Assembly: GCA_963969495.1 (NCBI GenBank)
Contig: OZ018330.1
Location: 64,377,013 to 64,441,012 of the forward strand
DNA: 64,000 nucleotides
Direction: 5' to 3'
DNA from: Ceratothoa steindachneri
Lineage: Eukaryota; Arthropoda; Malacostraca; Isopoda; Cymothoidae
The notes under the pieces are model-generated. The model searched no databases, was not told the DNA's origin, and was given only the letters and a program-made list of their open reading frames with translations. How positions within the stretch are numbered: the first letter of the stretch is position 1; the number at the start of each line of letters is the position of its first letter. Below, piece by piece: positions 29,856 to 41,310 of this stretch. The position numbers were made by a program, and so were the translations under genes.

Positions 29856-32800
29856 TCAACAAGAATGTGAGAATAGTCCGGGGGACAAAGCAGTCGAGCG
29901 CTCCATCAAATGCCAGTGCGTAACACGAGTGTGTAAAATTCGGAGACAACAGAAAGCAACGTGAAGCTGTGGCGGCATTGGGGGTATGTTCATGGGAACA
30001 GTCGCGGCGCAATGACACGCAACTTTAGGTTCCCTTAGACCGTCTCCCATCTTCTTTGCCAAGCAGCCCGTAGAGCTTCCCGTAATCCTGAGATATAATC
30101 GGTGTGAGGAAGAGCGAAACGCTGGTCCGGTCGCCCAGTTCTCGCGAACTTTTTGGCGCCCTTATCGGCGCGCTCATGTCCAGGAAGCCATAAGGCAGCA
30201 GAAGATAATCTCTACATCTGCCCGAATCACCAAAACCATAGCGTCACGGATATCGCGAACCAGAGGATGTGGAGATTCCAATGCCCCGAGATCACACAGG
30301 GCGCTTTGTAAGTCGCGTAATCTTCCATACCGAGTGGGTAATTACCACCAGCTCGGCCGTGAAGACAGACGCCACCCCTCGCAGAGCCCCCGCTGACTTC
30401 AAACAGAGGGCATATGGCATGGAAGTCGACCCTCTCTTGGGACTTGGAGCCATCCGTATAGACTGACCCGGTTCCAGCGTGACACGAGGTGTGCTCCAAA
30501 AAGGTCAAACGCAATATTCCCGGCGCTGTACAAGCTTTGGGAGCAGAGGCGTGGCGACAAATGGTCAAAGGTGGTACCCTCCAGGGTGGTCCCCTGGGCA
30601 AACCAGGGGCGCAACCGGCCCAAGAGCATTACCTAGCTCTCGAAGGAGTTCCCTTGTCCTAAACCCGAAGGGCTTAGGGTATGACTGGCGTCTCTCCGCG
30701 TTATAGGTAGCGTCGAAATCTGCTGAGAATGCAGTGAGAGCTGTTGGCAGCAGAAGGGGGCGCCGGGTCGCGCGTACAGGCGTATAATGCACGGCGTAGA
30801 GCGAGTGGCATCTCCCAAGCATCGACAGGTAGGCTTTCAATGGGGGAAGGGCGGAAGCACCGGTCGCCATGTGAAGGCCAGTGTGGTTTATCGAGGCTAC
30901 CTTCCGCAATACACGCTCGGCTGCGGATTCATAAAACTCGCATCGTTAGTCAAGCTTTGAACAAACAAAGGTTCGATAAAAAAGTATAGCAGTATCCCTA
31001 TCAGCGCCCCAGGCACTGAACCTCACGGAACGGAGAATTTTCATGGCGCGGGTACAAGAGACCCTAAGGCTGCGAATATGAGCCTCCCAGGTGAGGCGTC
31101 GGTGGAATACAAGACCAAGGAAACGGTGCGACTCAACCACATCCAGGCGCACCCCATTAAGAAACAAATCTGGGTCGGGGTGAAGCTGTGGATGGCGGCA
31201 GAAGTGCACCACCTTAGTCTCGGCCAAGGAAAACCTGAGCCTGTGCGTTTCGGCATAGCAAGAGTCACGGTTCAATGCCTGTTTGAGTCGAAACTCTATA
31301 GTTGGCATCTGGCCGCGCCAAAAGAGATCGAAAGGTCGTCCACGTACAACGTAGCGAGAACACCTACAGATGGCACCGAGGAAATGCCCTTGATGCTCAG
31401 GTCAAAGAATGGCAGAAAAGGACACTATCATGCGGGACTCCCCCTTCCTGCTTGATTAGGCCGGTGGAGAGGAGTCGCCCCACACGTATGCGGAATCTAC
31501 GATTTCGCAAAAATATAGATATAAAAATTGGGGGATGTCCCTTTGCCCCCATCGTGTGGAGAATCTCCATGATACTGTATCGCCTTGCGGTATCATAGGC
31601 CTTCTCCAGATCGAAAAACACCGTGGCGTAGTGCTGTCTACGAAAGAAGGCCTTGCAGACGGCACTTTGCAGTCGGAGCAGAGCATGTGACGGAGTGGAA
31701 CTTGTGGAGGAGCACTGTGCAGAAGAGAGGTAACCTCCATTGTCCAGAAAAAAGGTTAATCTAACATTTACCAATTTCTAAATCAACTTGCACACGCAGG
31801 TGGTTAGAAAGATTGGGCGGAAACTGGCCGAGGTAGAGTGATTCCTACCGGGCTTGCAAAAATAGAGCATAGTTGAGATTTGCCCGAAGTCTGGGATGAT
31901 ACCATCTACCCAGATCCTGTTGAACAAATCTAACAGAAAGGCCATGCCTCACTCACCCAGGTGTCGAAGCATGGCGTACAAGACAATGTAAACCTGTCGT
32001 TGAAGGGTTCTCCGCCTCTGGAAGTAAAGTCCAGTAGACGACCTTCCGTGATATCACGAACATGTATTGAATGCAGGCGGAGCAACATCCCGGCTAGAGA
32101 ATGCGGAAAAATCGGCCGCGAAGGACTACAACACGGGCGCGAGGTCCGAGATTGTGGTCCCATTCTCCTGAAGAATGGGAAGGGGGGAGGGGGGCTGAGA
32201 GAATCTTTTTAACTCGCTTCCACACCTCGGATATAGGGTTCTTACCGTTAAGTGAAGACACGTATGCCCGCCAGGAAGAGCGGCGGGGGTGCTTCAAAAC
32301 ATACCGGAACCTAGCCTCAACTCGCGGAAATTCACCGGTAGTGAAATCGTTCGAGTGGTACTTATAGCGCATGTAAGCATACCGCTTCTGTTCGAGGGCA
32401 GCCTCACACTCAGCTTACCACCACGGAATGGCTCGGAGGGCAAAAGGGCCAGACGTTCTAGAAATAGTAGTTAGGACCACGACGAAGAGATTGCCGTAGA
32501 AGAGCTCAACGGCCGCAATCACCGACATAAACTGTTCGACTGAGACAAAGAAATCAGTCATTTCCTGAAATGCGGACCAGCGCGCCCGCGCTAAGCACCA
32601 CCGGGGCGGGCTCTCAGGCAGCAGCAGCCCAGAAAATTATATTTGAATGGGAAAGTGATCATACCATGGAGGTCATCGACTACCCCCCACCCAAAATTAG
32701 GTTGTGCATCCAGAGAGCACAAAAATGGATTAAGACAGAATAATGAAGCCGTTTTAGGTCAGGATGCTTAAACTCATCTACATTTAGGATACCATCTCCA

Positions 32801-33260
32801 GCTCGTCGATCAGATCGGCAAGGACCTGACCCCTGGTATTGATCCAGTTGTTGACCGTTCAGAAATAACCATATACCTCGTATCCAGGTGCAGCTGCAAA
32901 GCTATTGCCTGAAAGGCGGTATTTAAAGCAAAGAGAAAGACGGAGACATCATGCCGGGTGTGAATGGCGCATACTCCTGCCCAGCCCAGATCCCGTGAAG
33001 GTGGGGTCACAAAAGCATTATGCTCGGGAAGGGTGGGCCGAGGGCATGCACCCAGCATAGTCTCTTGCAAAAAGATAGGTAAGGAAAAACGGGAGGAGAC
33101 GAATTATCGGGAAAGGTTTTCCTCCGTCCGCCTCGAAACCTTAGGCAGGCTTCGGAGGCGGGGGTCCCTCCTTTGGTGGATCCACCGCCTTCGAGTCATA
33201 CAGCCTAGCACTGGCTGTGGGCGTCAAAACCAAAGCTCCTTTGCTGCTCTCTTCCTTTAG
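29856..33260 (-). pseudogene. Family A (A2) ORF2: endonuclease, RT, RNase H remnants
   Basis: Read right to left. An apurinic-type endonuclease fragment at 33070-32810 (AGVCAIHTRHDVSVFLFAL) is followed by the pre-RT linker at 32372-32094 (YHSNDFTTGEFPRVEARFRY). The RT palm at 31774-31397 includes YATVFFDLEKAYDTARRYSI. The RT thumb at 31308-30946 includes RLRFSLAETKVVHFCRHPQL and a GLVFHRRLTWEAHIRSLRVS block. RNase H at 30601-30227 starts with SVYTDGSKS, and the shared C-terminus lies at about 30062-29856. Frame changes occur roughly every 300-400 bp. The order and content match A6, so the copy is assigned with confidence, but it is not functional. Confidence 0.87.
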
Positions 33261-33479
33261 GAACTTCGGAAGATGGCCTCAAGACCAACTTCAGAAGTGC
33301 TGCTTCCTGTGAGTCTAACAATTCGGTGAAGCTACGCAGCCGTTTCGAATTACTGGAAATGGTCACGCTGGGAGTAGGGAGGGGGAGTAACCTTTTGTGC
33401 CCCAAGCTGCACAAGGGGAGCGCTCGGGGTGGGTAGAACACGACCGTGCTCGTATGCCAGGAGTGGCCAGGAACAGATG

Positions 33480-34920
33480 GTGCCTTTTTTTAACATTCAA
33501 GCATAAGACGGCCCAGGCATCGCCGGGCGCGCCAGGACCATGTCCTTAGCCTCGCAAAATGAGAGGATCTTGGGCTTGAACGACCGGAATTTCCTTCTCA
33601 AGGAGATACGCACCACATTGCTTCGGAAAAGCGAGGTGCGGCTCTCCGCAATTGATACACTTGACCACACACTATTTGGAGTTATTCAGTACGGCCTTTG
33701 AGCAACATACACAGAATTCGGGTAACCCGACTTTGCACGTCTATATCAGCGATTAATAAGGCCTAAGCGGCAATGGCACGAATGCTTTCACGCGGTAGCG
33801 ATACCAACACGTTCGTTTTGACGGCTCCATGGTCGGAAAGCTCTAAAGTCTTGTATTTTATGGAATAGTCCACGAGTTCCCTCGCATAAACGAGTTTTTT
33901 CACGAAGTTCATGGTAGAGTGCGGCGTCACACTCACCGGCGTGGCATTAAGTGTCCGAAAGTCACTAACAATGGTGGCCTCGGAGAGATTCGACGCATTT
34001 GCCAGAAGGCTCCCGTCCGAGAAACGAGTAACCTTCGGCTCCCTACCAATCACAATAGCTAGTGCTCTCCTCTGATGGATCAAGTTGCCTTTGTCTACCA
34101 AGCTGCCATCAGTCGAGCGAATAGGGAGAAAGCGTTTGAAGCCAGCAGGCTCGAAAACGCCAGACAGTCTCAGAATGAGGGGCCCCGACGTAATCGAGGC
34201 TCCGCTCTGCGCACTTGCAATTTTTGTCTTTGTCTAGGACTTTCCGCCCAGGAGAGCACCGGGACCGGAGATGCCGATCTTGGCTTGTTTTTTTACCGAA
34301 ACGGCACCGGATCGGTCGCTTTTCGTTGCTTCCCCAGAGGAAGAGGAGCCCTTAACCTTTTTCGTCTTCCTGTTTTTTTCGTTTTAGGAGAGGGGGGTGG
34401 GGAATGAACCCGCTTCTCTCCTCTGCCGGAAGGCGCCCATAGGCCAGATGGACCAGCCTCAGCAAGACTTTTTAGAAATGGAGAAGGTTTTGGCTGTCAT
34501 AGTGGAATAAGGAGGGGGAGGAGATCCATCCTCTCCTTGTGAGGCCTCGGGGACCCGAGCAGTCTGAGAAGAATCTTGCACAAGGGTGGACTCGGATCTT
34601 GTACTTGGCACCAAGCTCGGTTTCGACCCCATGGAAGATCCTACAGTCTGGGGCCGGGTCACCTCATGGACCATGTCCATCACGAATCCCATTCGAGGTA
34701 CCTTTGGTCTCGTCTTAGGCGGCGAACCGGCATACGCTGGGGAAGAGAGGGGGCCAGGAACGCCGGCCCCCTGTAAACTTGATATGCTCGCCAGCAGGAG
34801 TTTAGAAGTCAGGGGCCAGCGGGCCTTGTCATCCCTTGGCCTCATGAGGGGTTGGCCCTATCGAGCCGCTCCCACCGGGGGCGGTTAATTATGGGCCGCT
34901 GGTGCGCTTTCTTTGCAGTC
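33480..34920 (-). pseudogene. Family A (A2) ORF1 (gag-like) remnant
   Basis: ORF1 of I-like elements is an RNA-binding, zinc-knuckle protein. Here 34101-33763 reads GNLIHQRRALAIVIGREPKV, then TRFSDGSLLANASN and TPVSVTPHSTMNFVKKLVYA, closely matching A6 at 57496-57038. The knuckle region lies to its left (about 33660-33500) and is eroded. Upstream, 34845-34459 is Ser/Pro/Lys-rich and matches the A6 N-terminal region only loosely. Confidence 0.8.
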
Positions 34921-35690
34921 CCCTGTGAAAGTAAGGGATGGACTGCCGCTGATAAGAGGATGGGGTGAGGGGAGAATCCCATGCACCCGTAGGACTAGGA
35001 GAGGACTAAGCCTCCTCTCCCATCAGAGAGGTTTGGGGGGTTCCCTCAGACAGCACGGGGGAGGGGACCTCGTTTTCTTTAGTCGAGTTGCCCGAGAGCG
35101 GCTCCGACGGTGGTAAAGGGGAAGTGAAAAGGGTATTTATGAAATTTACATCATTGAGCATGATGACCCTATCAGTATCAGGGGACGCAAACGCTAATCA
35201 CCCCACGCAGTAGCCCACTCTGCGAGGAGTTAAAACAGGGCCGTTAAAGCTAGCTGCCACCATTCAAGACCACTCCTTCCGCCCATTGGACAGCCAGCCA
35301 TTCGGCATGGCGGCTCCGCCGTAGGCTGGGCGTAAAACTGATCGACCGTGAAAGGAGAGAAAAGGTATGAGGAAGTTGTGAGTGAGGGTGAGGCAGGTTG
35401 TTAAAAACCCACCACCACAAACCGGAGCTCAGGGATGAGGGCACGTTGTCGCCTCCCCCCTCAGCTCTGATCCGGGAGGGTTGGTTGAGAGGAAGCTGGT
35501 CGGTGTCTAACCTGTGAAATTAGAGGCCGAGCAGAGAAAGTTGTGGGAAAGGTTTTAGGGAAAGTAAAGAAGTAGAATAAGAAGACGTGGTGTCAGAAAG
35601 GAGAAGAGGCTCAGCTGGGGCCGGACGGGGCGCTGAATCTCGTCAGCATGGTGGCCAGGAATTCAAATCGCCGTACCCCTTATGGGGGGT
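34921..35690 (-). other. Family A (A2) 5' untranslated region
   Basis: Colinear with 58600-59110 of A6, including GTTAAAAACC(A/C)(A/G)CCACC and the terminal CCCCTTATGGGGGGT edge. No coding signal. Confidence 0.7.
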
Positions 35691-35869
35691 GCTTTAACGA
35701 GAAATCTTTCCGGAATGATCCCTCGAAACGTATTAATAGGTCAAGGGTACTATGACCCTTGGGAAACCCGCACTGAAATGGAGACAGTAAGTGATTGGTA
35801 TCTAGGAACCAGTTTAGGTGCACGAACACCATCGGTTTAGGTCAGCATTGATGCACAATATTGGGTTCC

Positions 35870-36740
35870 GGCGGAATCGAGCATGAGCTAACTTCTAGAG
35901 CTACCACACAGTCCTAAGTCCAGCAGGGCACGGTTAAGCAACTCATTACAGGTCGCCTCCGTGGAATGGTCTGTTTGGCCGCGTTGTAGATAACCGATGT
36001 GAAGTACGCCACTACCGCGTCCACACCATTGAAAGTCCTCAAGGAGGCACTTGTTAAAGACGCCTCTCGGAAGCCTTCCCAATCGCCATGGCCAAGTCGC
36101 GCTTGAGATGCATGGTTGTATGAGGGCTAGAATGAACAGCCAACAAGAAAATAGGGAAGTGGTCACTTTTATAAAGGTCATCAAGAGCTGACAATCATAA
36201 ACCAGTGAGGCAATCCGGGAACAGAGAGAGAGGTCAACACTACTAAAAGAATCCATCTAGACATGATAAGAGGTCAAATCGCCGGTGTTTAAAACGCTAA
36301 GAAAGTCAGATAATAAAAGAAACTAAAACAATGACTTTGGCATTCCGATTGATGTCGCCCAATAAAAACGGGGAAGGCAACTGATCTACTATTTCTAAAA
36401 GGTCCGGTCTTGACAATGGTAATGAAGGAGGGAGGTAAATTGAGCAAACAGTAAAAAGCCTTGTAAGAAAAACCCTCACGGCGACAGCTCGGAGGGCAGT
36501 GTGAAGGGGGAGGGGAGATGCATAGTGGGATGACAAAACCCTGACTGACACCCCATCATGAGCTAACCCCCAACAGGAGCAATAGAGTTGAAAATTAGAA
36601 ACAGGGTACCGCCGGAAAAGGCCGAGTACCCAGTTTATTCTCCTGAAAACAAATAACGGCGTGGTGGAGAGTCATCAAAACAAATTTGAGTTCTTCCCAC
36701 TCGGGAAGAATGCCTTGACAATTCCCTTGTAAAATGGAGG
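35870..36740 (-). pseudogene. Family B (B2) endonuclease remnant and linker
   Basis: 36256-35888 reads DSFSSVDLSLCSRIASLVYD (the endonuclease strand before the SDHxP motif) and then LGRLPRGVFNKCLLEDFQWC of the linker, as in B3 61895-61521. 36551-36306 carries LRAVAVRVFLTRLFTVCSIY and LPSPFLLGDINRNA, the GDxN active-site strand. The reading is broken between these blocks. Confidence 0.75.
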
Positions 36741-36799
36741 ATATTATGTGGGACGGTTAGATACCACAGTAGATATCTTTCTCTCCTTTGTGGCTGAGG

Positions 36800-38306
36800 T
36801 TAAGTTTGAAGTGCGTCGCAAAGAGCTTGGGGGACGAAGAGCCTGCTATAGCAGGCCAAGAGATTCTGGAGGAAGCAGTGACAGGGAAGAAATCCAATGG
36901 TTCCGAGGAACCGGCCGAGGCCCCTGTTTGTAACTGGGGTGCACAGCCAGGCAGAAACGGAAAGTCGAGAAGAGATTTTCGGACGGTAGATCCGGAAGCA
37001 TGGGCCGAAGGCACTCTCGATGACTGAGGTGTTGATCAACCAACCACGGCTGGTGATGTTGGAATATCTTCTCTTCCATTGGATCATGAGTAGGATGGTG
37101 AGTGGATGGAGCGGGCGATCTGGGAAAATACAAGGAACTGGCTGGATTTCTGCTACCGTTTGGACCGGTAAGGAACCTACGTCTTGTGAAGGGAGGGACG
37201 GGCTTGAGGGCAGAAAATATTCAGCAACAGGAGAAGAGTTCACTGAAGATTCTTGAGGCTCATCCTAGTCAGCTCCAGAGGCTGCCCGCTTATTGGTGGC
37301 CGCTGACCCAGGTGAGGAGTCCCTCCTCTTACCACGGGGCTTTGGGTCCCGGGGCCGGGTAGAACAACCTTCATTTGTCGATATATAAGATTCTTTCAGA
37401 TAACGTCTGATGTCTCCAAGTGTCTCACCCTGAGCGGCGATCCCGGCTAGAGCTGCCGAAGAGATGGGAGCAACCTTAAGTATGAGCATCTCTCTCTGTA
37501 TGAGAGAGATGCTTCAACGGTATATTATGAATAATTCTGACGCTAACGGTAGATGGGCGATGAGATACTTCAGGCTTTTCGGAACTCGAATGTGATGGTC
37601 GGTTTCGAGGCAACACTGTGGGCACGACCTCAGAGCCATGATAATCAGAACTATAATTCACAAAGGAATGGGAGTGCCGACAGGCACGACCAACATGTCC
37701 AAAGTGATTACAATTGAAGCAACGTCTGGGTAGTTCGACGTGGGGGTTTACCGGGACAAGAAGGTACCCAGCTTTAATAAACTGAGGCAGTTCACGACGT
37801 TCGAACGTTAAAATCAATGTGGCAGTTGGGACTCTAGTAGAGCCTACAGTTTTAGTCACCCTGTGTACATGTGTGATGCGGTGGGTACTAAGCTTGCTCT
37901 ATAGACGGGTGAGGTCGCATTTCCTTAATTCGTTTGAATGGACGACACCTTTGAAAAAATTGAGACATGGATGGGGCGAAACGGTTACGTGAACTTCGGC
38001 AATCCAAGACAGATTTTCCACAAGATGATGTTGAGAGTGAGATGATACCTCGACCACGATATTACCACTAGCTCTTGACCACATCTGGCAGAGTTCACAA
38101 CAGCGGGACTTGAATGATTTATTAACGTCAAACACATTAAATGACGAACTCAAGACCAGAAAGCGAAAATAATCTAAATCTGGGTCCATATCGTTGGCAT
38201 AGGGATCTAACGAGCGAGGGAAGGCTGAAAGGGGGGGGTGAAGAACGTTTGGCACTATAACACTTACGAGAAGGGGAAACTTTAGGTTTATGGCAAGCCA
38301 TTGCAA
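36800..38306 (-). pseudogene. Family B (B2) ORF1 (gag-like) remnant
   Basis: 37859-37476 carries RVPTATLILTFERRELPQFI, then a CCHC knuckle CFNCNHFGHVGRACRHS; the second knuckle, CLNC in B3, is degraded here to FVNY. Upstream, 38306-37899 contains DPDLDYFRFLVLSSSFNVFD, an N-terminal region lying beyond the right edge of the window in B3. Downstream, 37243-36800 is a low-complexity Pro/Ser-rich C-terminal part colinear with B3 63088-62732. Confidence 0.8.
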
Positions 38307-38656
38307 ATAGAAATAACTTCACATTCTCTCTCGGGACTCCCCACCCCGGAGGAATACAAGGGCCTGGCGATACTGCAACTTTCGATTCAGTTGCGTCCGG
38401 TATGTCCTCTGCGTGAATGGATACGGATCCACCACACCATTTTTATAGAACGAAGAGGCTGCTCGAGTTCTTTTACGCGCGGAGAAAAGGGGCCAATGAT
38501 GTGTTTCTCCTTGGGCATCGGCAGACGAAGGCGGTGGAGATGCCCAACCTCCTCCGACCTTCATAAAAGAACAATTCAGAATCAGTTCGAGAAAACAAAA
38601 GGAGGTCAGGTAACCATCAGGGCCACTAGATAAGAGAAAAAAGAGGGGAAATAAAG

Positions 38657-38740
38657 TAGTGATGGGACAATACCAGTATTTCAAGCGAGTCCCGATACTA
38701 AGTACGATACCATTGTATACTCCCGATTCCGATACGAGTA

Positions 38741-38821
<81 letters not shown>

Positions 38822-40026
38822 CGTACGTGTTTGTGTATTAGTAAATATTTATATAGGTTTCTATTCATTTGTTGGAAGAATAATACTACTGAACAATGGG
38901 GCTTTGTTTAATTCTTCAAGCTATTACAAAATTGAATACTTAGGCATCCAATTATACAACAAATTCCTTTAGCAACCAAATAAAAACAACAGACAATATT
39001 GGTGTAAACTTGAATATTAGTCGTGCTTTAAACCCAATATTCTAAATAATTTTTCATTTAAAAGAACTTTCTACACATTTGATTATAGATTGAAAGAATA
39101 GTAATATAATAACAAATCTTGAATCATATGTTTCGTGTTTGTGCGTTTGAATGAACGCTGTTTGAACATGTTCGATATGGTTACTCTCTAACACTACCGT
39201 TTATTTCATGTAACTGTTCCTATTCATTCCGCAATGGGTGAAAATGAATATGAATATCGAAGGAATATAAAACAAGTAACATTTATAGATTAAAGTTGTC
39301 CATAAAGATTAAAAACTATTTAAAGTTTAACTTTCAGCTGTTTTCAACAAAATAAAATTTGTCGGAAAAACGATGGAACAAAAATGGAAATTATTTGGTT
39401 TGGTAGCAGATGTACATACAATATGAGTATATGGAACGGCTTTGATTTCAAGCTAATTGCATCTATTTTTTGTGTACTAATAATTTTCATTGTGACGGAA
39501 GTGATTCTTTAGAAATTCTAATGTTTTGTTGAAGATTTACCCAATAATGATGGAGATGAAAATAATGTAAAGTTTTCCGTCATTTATGACGGCACGTGTA
39601 CACTATTTTCAAAATATTTTTGAACGGTATAAAATTTTCGAAATTTAACTGGTCATTTGATTAATTGCAATTACGTGAATTTTTCACGTACGCGTAAACT
39701 AGTAGTTTGGCCTGTGCTTGTTACTTTTGGTTCCCTGAAATACTAATTTGAAAGGGTTATAAAATGTTAAATTTTGTGTAAATAAATTAGGTGCATATTA
39801 TGTGATTTTTTTTACGTACGGAAAACAAGAATATAATCATTAAATAGAATGAATATATGTTGTAAAATGATTGCATACAATGCCTTGGGAATTAATGGGC
39901 AAGTATCGGAATTTAATATCGGAAATGAGACATAAAAGTCCCGATACCGATAAGAGGTCCGATACCACCAAAAACAGCCGATATTACCGATATTCGATAC
40001 GATATTGAGTATTCGTCCCATCACTA
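38657..40026. mobile_element. hAT-like non-autonomous element, 1370 bp, perfect 8-bp target duplication
   Basis: The left end TAGTGATGGGACAATACC and the right end GTATTCGTCCCATCACTA are inverted copies with one indel or mismatch. The 8-mer AAATAAAG lies directly on both sides (38649-38656 and 40027-40034). Sub-terminal GATACCGATA/TCGGGACT-type blocks occur inside both ends. The body is AT-rich with no coding frame and contains an (AT)n tract. It is inserted in the 5' region of B2, and the intact duplication suggests one of the youngest events here. Confidence 0.95.
38743..38818. repeat. (AT)n microsatellite inside the hAT-like element
   Basis: TA tract of about 76 bp near the left end of the element. 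Confidence 0.95.
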
Positions 40027-40034
40027 AAATAAAG

Positions 40035-40207
40035 GGCAGTAAAAGATAGCAATAGGGGGGAAGATGGGTATATTAAAAGTCTGGTTCGCAGCAGCAGGTA
40101 ACCCCTAAGTGCCCCAGGGCTGACCCGCCTCGCCACGAGAAGACCAGAGCCTCTCTGAGACCAATCTCTGAAAAAAGAAAAGGTCTCAGAGAGAGAGAGA
40201 GAGGGGA
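40035..40207 (-). other. Probable 5' terminal part of B2
   Basis: It continues the B2 5' untranslated region after the hAT-like insertion and ends with an (AG)n-rich stretch before family A sequence starts. The exact B 5' end cannot be set, because B3 is cut by the window edge. Confidence 0.5.
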
Positions 40208-41310
40208 GAAACAGCCAGACGTTCTAGGAATAATAGTTAGTCCCACGGAGATGAAGTTGCCGGAGAACTTAACGGCATCATCCACCGACCTAAACTCGTC
40301 AACTGGGACAAATAAATCAGTAATTTACTTAAGTGCGGACAACCCCACCCGCTCCAAACAACAACGAGCTGGTCTTTCAGGCGGCAGCGGGCCAGAAAAT
40401 TATTATAGTTGCATATAAAAGTGATCAGTACCATAGAGGTCATCGACCACCTCCCAACCAAAATAAGGTGGTTTTCGGGCAGTGATGCGTCAAAATCGGC
40501 TAACGAAATGTATGCAGAAATTACAGTATACCCCCTATACTGCACGAAAGGAGTTTTTATAGTAAATAAAAGAACAGAGACATCATGCCGTGTGTAAATC
40601 GCGCATAAACCTGCCAGGACACCATCCCGTGGTGGTGGGGTTTCTCCTTACAGTTGTCTCGGAGTACACAGCAATTCCATTGAAGGAATATGCCCCACAG
40701 GCCTACCTCGGAAGAGAAGAGATGCGGGCCGTCTTCGAACAGAAGAGCCTCACGGGAATGGCCATACGCTTCCCGAAAAGCTCCGGGCGCTGTCGCCTTC
40801 GATAACTCATCAGGGGAGGTTGGACTCGCTATGAGAGTTTTTTCCTCTCTCCACGGCATTACAACCATCTCCAGGGGAGTTACCTCCAGTGAGAGTTTAA
40901 CGACTCTGCCGTTTCGCTGGGGTAGGGGGGTGGGCGAAACTCTGATTTTAGTCAATGCTGGTGTGAACGCTTTGTGCCTCCAGCTATACCAGGGAAGGCC
41001 CGGGAAAGGGGTGGGAGTTGCTAGAACGCGCAAAAGGGTTCCAAATGGGGCCGGAGAGGACCGTGCTCGTAGTCCTGAACGTACTAGGAGCAGAAGGTGC
41101 CTTTTTTCAAATTAAGGCATAAGACATCGCAGGCAGCGGCGGGCGTGGCAAGACCAAGTCCTTGACCACGCGGAATGAGAGACATTCCGCAGCCTTAACA
41201 GCCAGGATTTCCTTCTCCTGAAGATACACGCCATATTGCTTCGAGGAAGCAAGGTGCATCTCTCCGCAATTGACACACTCGTCTATGCACGATAAGGAGG
41301 TAATCACGAA
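40208..41310 (-). mobile_element. Family A, copy A3: 5' half of the element whose 3' half is A1
   Basis: It starts with CCAGACGTTCTAGGAATA, equivalent to 55367 of A6, exactly where A1 stops. It carries remnants of the linker, the endonuclease (40545-40237, GYTVISAYISLADFDA; 41033-40557, LWGIFLQWNC) and the last ORF1 knuckle (41290-41240, DECVNCGEMHLASSK). The match ends near 41310 (A6 equivalent about 57030), so the element was 5'-truncated on insertion or cut later. There are internal deletions relative to A6 in the endonuclease. Confidence 0.85.

Larger units (their letters stand above)
29484..35690 (-). mobile_element. I-like non-LTR family A, copy A2, inserted in B2
   Basis: The 3' end is at the left: a T-run (29484-29493, the poly(A) tail) followed by the family 3' terminal block. 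The 5' end is at the right, where CCCCTTATGGGGGGT at 35676-35690 matches the 5' edge of A6 (CCCCTTACGGGGGGT, 59096-59110). Beyond it B2 resumes. The copy is therefore full length in outline (about 6.2 kb against 6.8 kb for A6) but has many frameshifts and some internal deletions. Confidence 0.88.
35691..38656 (-). mobile_element. Family B, copy B2, 5' part
   Basis: It resumes at the B3-equivalent of about 60862 (GCTTTAACGAGAAA). It carries a short RT piece to about 35865, then jumps by deletion (about 640 bp of RT fingers) to the pre-RT linker at 35870. The endonuclease and ORF1 follow. The 5' untranslated part is split by the hAT-like element at 38657 and probably ends near 40200. Confidence 0.85.

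Noticed and set aside
40860..41033. Plus-strand Arg-rich open frames over the A3 region
   Set aside because: Antisense to the family A endonuclease/ORF1 remnant.
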